Source: Halodesulfovibrio aestuarii
GTDB lineage: Bacteria > Desulfobacterota > Desulfovibrionia > Desulfovibrionales > Desulfovibrionaceae
Strand: one strand, 5' to 3'
DNA: 64,000 bases
Assembly: GCF_050571805.1 (NCBI RefSeq)
Contig: NZ_CP192219.1
The translations under genes and the position numbers were made by a program. Below the pieces are notes generated by a model. It did no database searches. It saw only the letters and a program-made list of their open reading frames with translations, and had not been told where the DNA came from. The stretch's first letter is position 1, and each line of letters opens with the position of its first letter. Shown here in pieces: positions 51,701-59,665 of the stretch.

Positions 51701-52717
51701 TATGGAATTACCGTCAGCAGAGTTCAAGATGTGATTGAAAGTGCAATAGGCGGGCGCGTATTAGGTACGACTATTGAAGGACGCGAGCGATACCCCGTAC
51801 GAGTACGATATCAGCGAGAGTTACGTGATTCTATTGAAGGACTCAGTAATGTCGTTGTTGCTGCTCCTTCAGGAGAACAGATTCCAATACGACAGCTTGC
51901 GGACATCAAATATGTTCGTGGCCCTCAAGTTATCAAGAGTGAAGATACATTCCTTATCGGGTACGTCCTGTTTGATAAAAAGTCAGGATTTGGTGAAGTT
52001 GATGTAGTTGAACAGACCCGCAGATTCCTTGATCAGAAAGTTGCTACCGGTGAGTTGGTGATCCCGGCAGGCGTGTCATATGAATTTGCAGGCAGTTATG
52101 AAAACCAGATTCGGGCACAGAAGAAACTGTCCATAATTCTGCCGCTTGCCCTGCTGGTGATTGTCATAATTCTTTATCTGCAGTTCAGTGCCGTTACCAC
52201 AACCCTAATGGTTTTTTCAGGCATTCTTGTGGCATGGTCTGGCGGCTTCATTATGATTTGGCTTTACGGGCAGGATTGGTTCTTGAACTTTTCAATGTTC
52301 GGTACAGACATGAGAGAGCTTTTCCAAGTACATCCGATAAACCTGTCTGTTGCCATTTGGGTAGGATTTCTTGCTCTGTTTGGTATAGCCTCCGATGATG
52401 GTGTTATTATGGCTACGTTTCTTGATGAATCAAAAGGCAAGCATTCACATGAGACAATAGAAGATATTCGTACTTTTGTTGTTGAAGGGGCCAAAAAACG
52501 GATTCGCCCGGCCTTAATGACATCGGCAACAACTATTTTAGCGCTGTTACCGATCCTAACATCAACCGGTAAGGGCGCGGACATTATGGTCCCTATGGCG
52601 ATTCCTTCATTTGGCGGTATGTCTATAGCGTTATTGACAGTCTTTGTTGTACCTGTGCTGTACTGCTGGGTCGAAGAATACCGTTTAAAAGTGAAGAACA
52701 GATCAAAAGAAAGGTGA
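48749..52717 (+). CDS. CusA-like heavy-metal RND efflux pump, extra-long
   Basis: The start is ATG 48749 or GTG 48743. The 1322-residue pump is longer than CusA (1047). The family marks are present: PVDAIPDIGENQQIVFTAWSGRSPQDMEDQVTYPL (about 75), IAIGTMVDMGIIICENILKKLE (TM4 with the proton-relay Asp) and PFGGMS-like end. The methionine site is ARIVMLQSGMRAPMGI (the equivalent of the CusA metal Met region). Extra length comes from an inserted block of four to five spans (about 565-710) and a 70-residue insertion near 815-885 (LLDKNGKRTRFKFDASKKDYMRSADGK). It probably exports Cu+ or Ag+ from the periplasm. Confidence 0.92.
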   Translation: MPDQEKNTALPAEMNQDNCPLDKTSPCEVQPRTITEKLIYFCLKRKLIVALLTILVIGWGAMVAPFDWDLGGLPRNPVPVDAIPDIGENQQIVFTAWSGRSPQDMEDQVTYPLTVSLLGIPGVKTVRSYSMFGFSTIYVIFNEDVEFYWSRSRLLEKLNSLPPGTLPSGVQPTLGPDATALGQVFWYTIEGRDSQGNPTGGWGLDELRSVQDWLVRYGLLSAEGVSEVASAGGFVKEYQVDVNPDAMRTKGVTLQQVISAVKQSNLDVGARTMEINNVEYIIRGVGFVKKVSDLEKAVIKVTDNTPITVKDVATVTLGPATRRGALDKNGAEVVGGVVVVRYGENPLQVIKNVKEKIKVISAGLPSKTLADGTVSKLTIVPFYDRSGLIKETLGTLDSALFEEILITIIVVLLAVMHFRSSLLISSLLPLAILICFIAMKTLGVDANIVALSGIAIAIGTMVDMGIIICENILKKLESAPEGADTFSLIFDGVSEVGSAVMTAVATTIVSFLPVFVMEGAEGKLFKPLAYTKTFALGASILLSLTVLPALAHVLFKARKSSYMGHKKYIAPGLLVIAGIVLGVMIKWWIGIIVAYMGIRRLIRSHFSTQTELILERIENWVVIIAVTMFLSQHWLPLGPGKGFTVNFFFVAGTIGSLMAFFYVFQKTYPTLLRVFLNWKGTFLVLPVSIVSFGMVIWLGFGTLTSWLPDVVRSSTPLIALNHAFPGLGKEFMPPLDEGSFLYMPTTMPHASIGEVQEVLAAQDKAIQQIPEVESAVGKLGRAETPLDPAPVSMIETVINYKPEFLLDKNGKRTRFKFDASKKDYMRSADGKLLPANDGYPYLVRGYYERDAAGRLIPDSGGQPFRVWRMALDPEINSGREKWNGVHSSDDIWDAIVKAANIPGVTSAPKLQPIAARIVMLQSGMRAPMGIKIKGPSLPVIEEFGLQLEHYLKQVPSIMPAAVTADRIVGKPYLEIVINRDAIARYGITVSRVQDVIESAIGGRVLGTTIEGRERYPVRVRYQRELRDSIEGLSNVVVAAPSGEQIPIRQLADIKYVRGPQVIKSEDTFLIGYVLFDKKSGFGEVDVVEQTRRFLDQKVATGELVIPAGVSYEFAGSYENQIRAQKKLSIILPLALLVIVIILYLQFSAVTTTLMVFSGILVAWSGGFIMIWLYGQDWFLNFSMFGTDMRELFQVHPINLSVAIWVGFLALFGIASDDGVIMATFLDESKGKHSHETIEDIRTFVVEGAKKRIRPALMTSATTILALLPILTSTGKGADIMVPMAIPSFGGMSIALLTVFVVPVLYCWVEEYRLKVKNRSKER

Positions 52718-52778
52718 TTGAAGCACAGAAATGACTTTGGCTGTTATGGCGTGCTGTTATACTAAAGAGTAATGGCTG

Positions 52779-53009
52779 TTCGCTATTCTTGGAAAACGGC
52801 TTGAGCGTATCCAGAAAGAAAACTAGATCGAACAATCTCCTGCACCAATGGAAGATCGCGCTGTTGCGTATCTCAGAACGTATATCTTACGAGATCTCCT
52901 CCCGCAAAATGGACTCGTTGTAGCGTAACACAACCATAATTGCAGAACTTGAGAACCGGTGAAGTCCTTCCATATAGTTCCCCCTGCACACACCCTACCC
53001 ACACTTTTG
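52779..53009. pseudogene. Mosaic relic of the 40.2-44.3 kb region (four blocks)
   Basis: Four pieces follow one another in the same order as their sources. 52779-52840 matches 40171-40232 (57/62), 52842-52859 matches 41321-41338 (17/18), 52860-52934 matches 41501-41575 (74/75) and 52935-53009 matches 44201-44275 (74/75). In block 1 the reading frame ends GKRLERIQKEN, a variant of the intact protein's GKRLVQIQKEN, so the relic came from a different allele or has diverged. It is a collapsed duplicate and encodes no intact gene. Confidence 0.92.
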
Positions 53010-53031
53010 GATATAAACAGGGTATAAAAAA

Positions 53032-53066
53032 AGGTAGTCAGAAGTGTTTTATACTTCTGACTACCT
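53032..53066. terminator. Bidirectional terminator
   Basis: AGGTAGTCAGAAGT pairs perfectly with ACTTCTGACTACCT around a 7-base loop. It separates the Cus-like operon (plus) and the ABC importer operon (minus). Confidence 0.88.
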
Positions 53067-53120
53067 GTATTTATAGAATGTTATAGATAAAACTAAACCA
53101 CTAACCTACTGGTCTTAGCA

Positions 53121-54536
53121 TTAGTGATACATCCATTTTTCAAGATTGATTACCCGATCACAGCTTTTTTCCAGTAAATTAATATCATGGCTGACCAGCA
53201 ACATACCGCAGTTATTGTCACGGACGGCGCTTGTTAAATGATGCATAGTTTCTTTTTGCGTTAGTGGGTCGAGCCGTGAGGTCGGTTCGTCGGCGAACAG
53301 GAAGACGGGGTTGAGAAGCAAGGCGCGTACAATCGCCAGCCGTTGCAGTTCGCCGCCGGAGATACCTGCGGGTTTTCGCTCCAATAACGAGCGGTCCAGT
53401 TTTAGTTTGTCCATCAATTCGTAAAATCGGTCATCGGCAAGTCCATGCAGGGCCACCAGTTCCTCCAGACTGCTTTTTACGGTATGGAAAGGAGAGAACG
53501 AAGCTGGCGGATCCTGATATAATTTCAAAAACTGAAAAGAGTTAAATCCGTTGGTGCGCATCACCTTTCCCGTGTCGGGAGAAGCCAGTCCGAGAAGAAT
53601 GTCGCCAAGGGTACTCTTCCCGCTACCGCTCGGGCCGAGGAGTCCGACGATTTCTCCTTTGGCGATACTCAAATCGACATCCGTGAACAACGTATCGCCG
53701 GAGAAAGATTTGGCGATACCTGTACAACTGATGACATCATCCCCTGTAACGGGATGCTTCTCAGTCTTTTCCCAGCGACTTGGGACTGCATTAATCAGTT
53801 CCCGTGCATACTCGCTTGTCGGGGAAGCAAACAGAGCTTGAGTGGTGCTCCGCTCCTGTTCGACACCGTTTCGCATTACGATGGTCTGCCCTTTCAGGCT
53901 TTCCGCGACCTCCACATCATGGGTAATAACAAGCAGAGTACCTTGCCTGTCCAGTACGCCCTGAAGCTGGTCGATGACCTCCTGCTTGCGGTCGACATCA
54001 AGTCCTTTGGTAGGTTCATCTACGATAAGGATATCCGTGCCTCCGGCCATGATGCAGCAAAATACCAACCGTTGCGCCATACCACCTGATATCTGATGCG
54101 GATACTTGTCGCGTGATTCGCCTAGATTAAAGCGGGCCAAATCGTCAGTCGTCTGCCGGCATGAAGTCTGAGCATCCTTGCCGAGCACACATCGGTATAC
54201 TTCCTCAACCTGTGGTGCCGCCCGTTTAGTCGGATCCAGTGAAAGCCAAGGTTCCTGCGGCAACATGCCAAGTTTCCTGCCCCAGAGCCGTTGGCGTTGC
54301 CTCGGAGATTGGCCGAGGTATTCCGTACCATCGACGTAGACTTCGCCGCCAACTGCCAAGTCATCCGTAATATTCCCTAAAATAGCTTGAGCAATAAGGC
54401 TTTTCCCTGAGCCGGTTTCCCCGACCAGAGAGAGTGCTGTTCCCTTGGGGATATCAAAACTGATAGGGGAAACAATCTCGTTACCGCCGGTAACCGGACG
54501 AACAAAAAGGGATTTTACACTCAACGCTATTTCCAT
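53121..54536 (-). CDS. Dual-domain ABC ATPase of a nickel/peptide importer
   Basis: The 471-residue protein fuses two ATPase domains. Domain one has Walker A GETGSGKS (39-46), signature ISGGMAQR (about 152) and Walker B ILIVDEP. Domain two has Walker A GPSGSGKS (about 303), signature ISGGELQR and FADEPTSRLDP. Oligopeptide/nickel systems usually use two separate ATPases (NikD, NikE). The fused form is less common but known. It overlaps the permease gene by 10 bases. Confidence 0.92.
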   Translation of the reverse strand: MEIALSVKSLFVRPVTGGNEIVSPISFDIPKGTALSLVGETGSGKSLIAQAILGNITDDLAVGGEVYVDGTEYLGQSPRQRQRLWGRKLGMLPQEPWLSLDPTKRAAPQVEEVYRCVLGKDAQTSCRQTTDDLARFNLGESRDKYPHQISGGMAQRLVFCCIMAGGTDILIVDEPTKGLDVDRKQEVIDQLQGVLDRQGTLLVITHDVEVAESLKGQTIVMRNGVEQERSTTQALFASPTSEYARELINAVPSRWEKTEKHPVTGDDVISCTGIAKSFSGDTLFTDVDLSIAKGEIVGLLGPSGSGKSTLGDILLGLASPDTGKVMRTNGFNSFQFLKLYQDPPASFSPFHTVKSSLEELVALHGLADDRFYELMDKLKLDRSLLERKPAGISGGELQRLAIVRALLLNPVFLFADEPTSRLDPLTQKETMHHLTSAVRDNNCGMLLVSHDINLLEKSCDRVINLEKWMYH

Positions 54537-55342
54537 GACGTGTCACTCCGTGTAAGCAGGTTCAGCCCCAGAACCAGCGCGACGACGATCAGTATCGGCT
54601 GCATAAGAATGAAGGGCGCATCGTAGATGTAAGGGAAGAGTTCCGTCATCATAAGTCCAAGTTCGGAAACAGGGGGTCGTACGCCCACATTGACAAACCC
54701 GAGCGCTGCCAGCGCGAGGATGGCATTACCCGCTCCCAAGGCTGCAAGAGGCAGGATGCTGGAAGCCAACCCCGGCCATATGTGCTTACGGAAGCAGTAC
54801 CACGTTCCGAAGCCGAGCAACCGGGATGATTCAAGATGGGGACTGGCGCTCAGGACACGAGTCTGGGCGCGTACCACACGAAAGTACTCAAGCCACAGCA
54901 CCAGGGAGATGCCCACGTACAGAACCAGAAACGATCCGGGGCTGATTGTGGCGATAAGCATGATGAGCATCAATCCCGGCAAGGCGGCCACAACATCAGC
55001 CGCAAAAGAAATAGCCTTGTCCGTTAATCCACCTTTCCACCCCGCGATGACCCCGAAGATCAAGCCGGGTACAACAGCAGTGAAAACACTGATGAGGGCA
55101 AGCGACATGGAGAGGCGAATGGCCGCTCCAATACGGGAGAACATACTTCTGCCCAGATGGTCTGTCCCGAACGGCTCTACCCATGACGGCCCGTGGAGCG
55201 CGTTATACAAGTCTGTTTGCTGAGCCGGAACATCATGCACAAGAGGTTGGAGAACTCCCAGCAGAATCACGGCGAGAAGAATGCCCGCTCCGACCTGCTG
55301 TGTCCTGTTCAGTTTATTGAAATAGGAAATGACGTCGGTCAT
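54527..55342 (-). CDS. ABC importer permease (NikC/DppC-like)
   Basis: The 271-residue permease has an N-terminal span and a five-span core. It contains the loop FGTDHLGRSMFSRI (about 58), the typical DppC/NikC start, and the coupling motif SRLLGFGTWYCFRKHIWPGL (about 172-191). It forms the channel with the permease gene upstream, which it overlaps by 4 bases. Confidence 0.92.
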   Translation of the reverse strand: MTDVISYFNKLNRTQQVGAGILLAVILLGVLQPLVHDVPAQQTDLYNALHGPSWVEPFGTDHLGRSMFSRIGAAIRLSMSLALISVFTAVVPGLIFGVIAGWKGGLTDKAISFAADVVAALPGLMLIMLIATISPGSFLVLYVGISLVLWLEYFRVVRAQTRVLSASPHLESSRLLGFGTWYCFRKHIWPGLASSILPLAALGAGNAILALAALGFVNVGVRPPVSELGLMMTELFPYIYDAPFILMQPILIVVALVLGLNLLTRSDTSWK

Positions 55343-56274
55343 GATTTGCGCTCCCTGGGATCGACCCAGCGATAGAGTATGTCGAGCAGTGTGTTAAGCA
55401 GTATGAAGCTGAGGGCCAGTGTCATGCACGTCCCCTGAATCATGGGAATGTCCCGGGCAAAGATAGCATGCGCCATCGAGTGACCTATGCCGGGCCATGC
55501 GAACAGAGTTTCCACGATAACAAGACCTTCTACCAGATAGACAAGCTGAACGCCGTGGTAGGCAATGACCGGAATGGACATGTTCCGCATCCCGTGACGC
55601 AACAGAGACTGACACCAACCCAAGCCTTTGAGGCGTGAGAACTCGAAGTAATCCTGTTCCATGACATCTTTCAATGAAGCGCTGGTAATGCGAACGGATA
55701 CCGTAATGAGGGGAAGAGCCAGTGTTAATGCCGGTAATACGTAGTTGATAGGCTCGCCGCAGCCTGCAGCGGGCAGAACATCCAGCCAGATGGCAAATAC
55801 CACAATGAGCACAATGCCGATGACATAGGACGGAATGGATCGGGTAGCCACGGAGAGAGCCACAGATAAACGATCCACCGTTCGGCTTCTGGTAAACGCT
55901 ACCAAGACACCGAGGGTCGGGCCGACAATGGCGGCAATGGCAATGGCGGCCAGAGCAAGGGTCAACGTGCTGCCGAACTCATGTTTCAAAATGTCAGTGA
56001 TCGGGGCACCACTTACCATCGACTCCCCGAGGTTCCATTGCAACAAATCCATGAGCCAGTGGAAATAGGCTGAAATCGAGGATTGTCCCAATCCTAATTC
56101 CTGACGCACGAGTTCCGCCGCGGCAGTATCGACCATGTCATGACCGTATCTGCCGGCAGCGATGCGATAACCCATGTCACCCGGAAGCGCCTTGGTCAGC
56201 ACAAAAGTCAATGTGCCGACGACGAACAAAGCCAATGAAGACTGTAACACTAGGTTTCTTACGAGGCGTACCAT
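55339..56274 (-). CDS. ABC importer permease (NikB/DppB-like)
   Basis: The 311-residue permease has the DppB layout: an N-terminal span (about 10-30), an extracellular segment with AAELVRQELGLGQS, and a core with the coupling motif EFSRLKGLGWCQSLLRHGMRNM (about 218). It is directly adjacent to the binding-protein stop codon. Confidence 0.92.
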   Translation of the reverse strand: MVRLVRNLVLQSSLALFVVGTLTFVLTKALPGDMGYRIAAGRYGHDMVDTAAAELVRQELGLGQSSISAYFHWLMDLLQWNLGESMVSGAPITDILKHEFGSTLTLALAAIAIAAIVGPTLGVLVAFTRSRTVDRLSVALSVATRSIPSYVIGIVLIVVFAIWLDVLPAAGCGEPINYVLPALTLALPLITVSVRITSASLKDVMEQDYFEFSRLKGLGWCQSLLRHGMRNMSIPVIAYHGVQLVYLVEGLVIVETLFAWPGIGHSMAHAIFARDIPMIQGTCMTLALSFILLNTLLDILYRWVDPRERKS

Positions 56275-57831
56275 CTAATGATCCCAGCGCATTTCGGAAA
56301 TACGGTAGCTGCGTTCCAGCGAATCGAGGGAGAAGCCGACGATATCATTAGCATAGGCTGCCGAATGAACGTAGGAAACGACCGGAATGGTTGGCATTTC
56401 GTCATGCAAGATAGTGCAGACGGTCTTCACGTGTTCAGCGTACTTTTCCGGAGTAGTTGTTTTTTGAATAGCAGCAAGGGATTTCTGCATGACCGGACTG
56501 TTCCAGTTCATAGCCCCCCAATCGCCACCTTCCGGAGCATAATCCATCAAAATCGAACCGAGAGGATCGGATATCAACCCGTAGTTTCGAGCCATCAAAC
56601 CCATTTCCAGTGTGCCCTCATTATGCCCCTGAGGAATCGCGCTGGAATTAGAGACAGCAATATTCAGTTTGATGCCCATTTTTCGCATCTGGTCCTGCAG
56701 AGCAGTCGCACACACGGGTAATTCAGGACGGTCGGAATAGGTGGTCATGGTGAACTCCAAAAGGGAGCCGTCTTTTTCAAGATAACCTTCACTGTTTTCT
56801 TTCCAGCCCTGTTTCATCATCAACGACTTATAGCTGCCAACGGTTGGATCCGGCTGTTCCAGTGAATCCAGATGCCAGATACCGAGAGCCGGTGGGAATA
56901 ATTGTTGGGCTGCGGACTGCTCCTCACGCATAACGGTGAGGGCAATACCCTTGCGATCGAAGCCCTTACTGAGGGCCTTGCGGAGCTCAGGCGTATTCAT
57001 CCCCGTATGTGTACAATTCATCTTAATGACAATGGTACGGGGCAACGGGGTCGTTGATACGCGGATTCGGTGGAACCGTTTCAGTCGCTGAAGTGTTACA
57101 GGATCAAGAGTAAAGATGATATCTGCGTCACCGCTTTGAGCCATGAGTGCGCGTGTTTCGTTTCTGGCGACGGCAAGATATTCGGCGGTTCGAATTTGTG
57201 AAACCGATCCCCAGTAGTCTCTAAATGCCCTGAGCTTGATCTTTTGCGGAAGCTCAAATCGAGTAACCTCGAAGGGACCGGTGGCTATGAGGCGGATCAC
57301 ATCACCGTTATTATCGTACGCGGCTGGCGCGAGGATACAGGCTGTATAGTGGGCTACTCCCGAAGCGAGCATAGCGCATGCTTCCGAGAGTTCGAAGATC
57401 ACGTTATCGCCTTCCGCCCGTATGGATTTGATGGGCATTTTGCGGAGCATGCCCGGTTTGCCCAAGGATATGTTGAGGGAGTCAGCCACGTTTTGAGGGG
57501 TCACTTTCGACTTGTCGTGGTACCTTGCTCCCTTACGTATGGCGAAAGTCCACGTGAGGCCGTCTTCACTCGTGCTCCAACTTTCAGCCAGACATGGAAT
57601 CAGGTTCCCGTCGTGGTCTACGGACGTCAGTGTTTCAACAATTTCCATACGTTGGAAAATAATGCCTGATTTGGCTGGGTCGATGCCTTTAATTTCCCAT
57701 GGGGCAACGGCTACGAGGGTGCGTTGGTGGCTTAACGCCGGTTGGGAACCCATCAGTAAGATAAATACCGGAAGTGCTATTACAATGAACAGAGCACTCC
57801 ATTTGATTTTGAATGAGGTAGAAAAAGTAAT
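56275..57831 (-). CDS. Periplasmic nickel/peptide-binding protein, ATT start
   Basis: The ATG at 57753 would cut off a signal peptide. Extending upstream gives a basic-hydrophobic stretch (KIKWSALFIVIALPVFILLM) with no ATG, GTG or TTG before the preceding stop. An ATT at 57829-57831 lies 8 bases after a strong AAAGGAGG. So I call the start there (518 residues). The mature part has the SBP_bac_5 pattern: ESWSTSEDGLTWTFAIRKGARYHD and the C-terminal region with AEHVKTVCTILHDEMPTIPVV. Family members bind peptides, nickel or nickel-chelator. The NikR site and Lar neighbours favour nickel. Confidence 0.8.
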   Translation of the reverse strand: MTFSTSFKIKWSALFIVIALPVFILLMGSQPALSHQRTLVAVAPWEIKGIDPAKSGIIFQRMEIVETLTSVDHDGNLIPCLAESWSTSEDGLTWTFAIRKGARYHDKSKVTPQNVADSLNISLGKPGMLRKMPIKSIRAEGDNVIFELSEACAMLASGVAHYTACILAPAAYDNNGDVIRLIATGPFEVTRFELPQKIKLRAFRDYWGSVSQIRTAEYLAVARNETRALMAQSGDADIIFTLDPVTLQRLKRFHRIRVSTTPLPRTIVIKMNCTHTGMNTPELRKALSKGFDRKGIALTVMREEQSAAQQLFPPALGIWHLDSLEQPDPTVGSYKSLMMKQGWKENSEGYLEKDGSLLEFTMTTYSDRPELPVCATALQDQMRKMGIKLNIAVSNSSAIPQGHNEGTLEMGLMARNYGLISDPLGSILMDYAPEGGDWGAMNWNSPVMQKSLAAIQKTTTPEKYAEHVKTVCTILHDEMPTIPVVSYVHSAAYANDIVGFSLDSLERSYRISEMRWDH

Positions 57832-57880
57832 TGAAAGACCCTCCTTTGCTCACAGCCGATATATTCGATTGCACGCCTAA

Positions 57881-57907
57881 ATATTACGAAATTCGATTCA
57901 GTAACAC
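57881..57907. promoter_or_regulatory. NikR-like operator of the ABC importer operon
   Basis: ATATTAC-N13-GTAACAC. The consensus reported for NikR in Desulfovibrio is GTGTTAC-N13/14-GTAACAC. The right half is perfect and the left half matches 5 of 7. It lies about 50 bases before the ATT start, suitable for Ni-dependent repression. Confidence 0.68.
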
Positions 57908-58014
57908 ATTAGATGCACTATTTTAAAAAGAGTAACTATGTCAAGGCACAGATCTTAACTGCCCGTCACATTGCAAGATAACTTCCATCATCGCATAAGC
58001 GCGGTTAGCAATAA

Positions 58015-58048
58015 AAAGGCCCCTCGGAGAACACTCCGAGGGGCCTTT
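58015..58048 (-). terminator. Terminator of the lar operon
   Basis: AAAGGCCCCTCGGAG-AACA-CTCCGAGGGGCCTTT, a perfect 15-base stem with T-rich sequence on both sides. It lies just past larB. Confidence 0.92.
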
Positions 58049-58102
58049 CATTTAATTATGGTTAACAACCACGTAAAAAACTTGCTTTGGGCTAACTACT
58101 GC

Positions 58103-58849
58103 TTACTCCAACAAGTTATTAATCTTACAGGCCGCACAAGCCGCTCCGAATCCGTTATCAATATTGACTACAGAAACACCACTCGCGCAGGAAGTGAGCA
58201 TCCCGAGCAAGGCAGAAAGTCCGGAAAATGATGCTCCGTACCCGACTGATGTAGGAACCGCGATTATAGGCTGTGAGACAAGTCCCCCAATAACACTGGC
58301 TAATGCCCCTTCCATTCCGGCAATTACAATAAGCACACTGGCTTTGCGGAGTTGGGGAAGCTTATCCAGAAGGCGGTGGATACCGGCAACGCCTATATCG
58401 GAGATAACGGTGGCACGGCTACCGAACATTTCGCAGGTAACACGGGCCTCCTCCGCAACTGGTAAATCCGAAGTTCCGGCAGTAACAATAACGATCTCTC
58501 GTGATTTGAATTTTAGTGAACCGCGAATCAGGGCTAAGGTACGCCCCAATGCATTATAGCTGACGTCAGGACAGACTGATTGCACATGCGTTGCCATTGC
58601 CGGCGAAACCCGTGTAGCAAGAATGTTTGTGCTGCCGGACACCCCGAGGAAAATATCCCCGACCTGTTCAGGCGTCTTGCCTTCCGCGTAAATCACTTCA
58701 GGAAACCCATTGCGCAACGAACGGTGCAGGTCAAACTTGGTGTGTCCCAGATCTGCATAAGGCAGGTCACGTAACAGCTCTACACCTTCATCAATATCAA
58801 CTTTGCCTTCCCTTACTGCAGACAAGAGTTCCTTTAATTTATTTTCCAT
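58103..58849 (-). CDS. larB: LarB, pyridinium-3,5-biscarboxylic acid mononucleotide synthase
   Basis: The 248-residue protein has the LarB N-terminal helix (LKELLSAVREGKVDIDEGVELLRDLPYADLG) and a PurE-like domain with IVTAGTSDLPVAEEA (about 120), AGMEGALASVIGGL and AVPTSVGYGASFSG. LarB carboxylates and hydrolyses nicotinic acid adenine dinucleotide, the first step of the nickel-pincer nucleotide (NPN) cofactor. It follows larE after 8 bases. Confidence 0.95.
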   Translation of the reverse strand: MENKLKELLSAVREGKVDIDEGVELLRDLPYADLGHTKFDLHRSLRNGFPEVIYAEGKTPEQVGDIFLGVSGSTNILATRVSPAMATHVQSVCPDVSYNALGRTLALIRGSLKFKSREIVIVTAGTSDLPVAEEARVTCEMFGSRATVISDIGVAGIHRLLDKLPQLRKASVLIVIAGMEGALASVIGGLVSQPIIAVPTSVGYGASFSGLSALLGMLTSCASGVSVVNIDNGFGAACAACKINNLLE

Positions 58850-58857
58850 AATTCAAA

Positions 58858-59655
58858 TTATACCGTTTGTTCATTAAGGCTGCCCATACGATAACCAGCC
58901 ATATCCAATGTGACATGGCGATATCCCAGCCTCTTGAGATGTGCATCAATCTGACGGCGTACATGTGGTGCAACCAAATCAGGAATTACCTCTTCAGTTA
59001 CTTCAATACGGGCCAGTTCTCCATGACTGCGCAACCGGACAGAAGAAAATCCGATAGATTTAAGGAACAACTCCCCTTCTTCAATGCGCCGCAGTTCTGG
59101 TTCGTCTACGTCCGTATCATGAGGAATACGGGTTAACAGACAAGTTCCGTTCGGCTTGTTCCATGTTGGAAGAGCCTCTTCTTTAGACAACGCCCGAATC
59201 TCCTGTTTAGTCAGTCCAGCATCCTGCAAGGGACTACGGATTCCTAATTCCAGCAAAGCCTTACGCCCCGGACGGTGATCGTCCAGATCATCCATATTGG
59301 TTCCGTCCAGAATATGGTCAATCCCCTCCGCTTCAGCAATACTCTTGAGCTGCAGAAATAGTTCCCGCTTACAAAGGTAGCAGCGTTCTGCCGGATTGTT
59401 ACGCAATTCCTCAGGGAAAGACACGTTCACCAGTTCATGACGGACATTCATATCCCGCGCCAGAGCAATTGCCTCTTTCACCTCCGCCTGAGGGGTATAC
59501 GGGGCAGATAACGTCACAGCGAACACCTTACCGGGCAAAGCCTGATTTGCGGCATGAAGCAGGAACACACTGTCCACTCCTCCGGAAAAGGCCACAAGAA
59601 CACGTTCCATAGACCTAAGATCGGCGAGAAGAGTTTCATATTTATCTCGAGACAT
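58858..59655 (-). CDS. larE: LarE, sulfur transferase for the nickel-pincer cofactor
   Basis: I start at the ATG at 59655, just after the larC stop; ATG 59676 is possible. The 265-residue protein has a PP-loop SGGVDS (24-29) that adenylates the substrate. Conserved cysteines are Cys92 and Cys95 in RCYLCKRELF and Cys172 in NGTCLLTRIP. Single-Cys LarE donate sulfur from that residue and lose it; three-Cys types are thought to carry an Fe-S cluster. This one has the three-Cys pattern. It is between larC and larB. Confidence 0.93.
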   Translation of the reverse strand: MSRDKYETLLADLRSMERVLVAFSGGVDSVFLLHAANQALPGKVFAVTLSAPYTPQAEVKEAIALARDMNVRHELVNVSFPEELRNNPAERCYLCKRELFLQLKSIAEAEGIDHILDGTNMDDLDDHRPGRKALLELGIRSPLQDAGLTKQEIRALSKEEALPTWNKPNGTCLLTRIPHDTDVDEPELRRIEEGELFLKSIGFSSVRLRSHGELARIEVTEEVIPDLVAPHVRRQIDAHLKRLGYRHVTLDMAGYRMGSLNEQTV

Positions 59656-59665
59656 AGAGCTCTTC

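Noticed and set aside
57753..57753. ATG 57753 as start of the binding protein
   Set aside because: It would remove the signal peptide, and no ribosome site precedes it; the ATT with AAAGGAGG is better.
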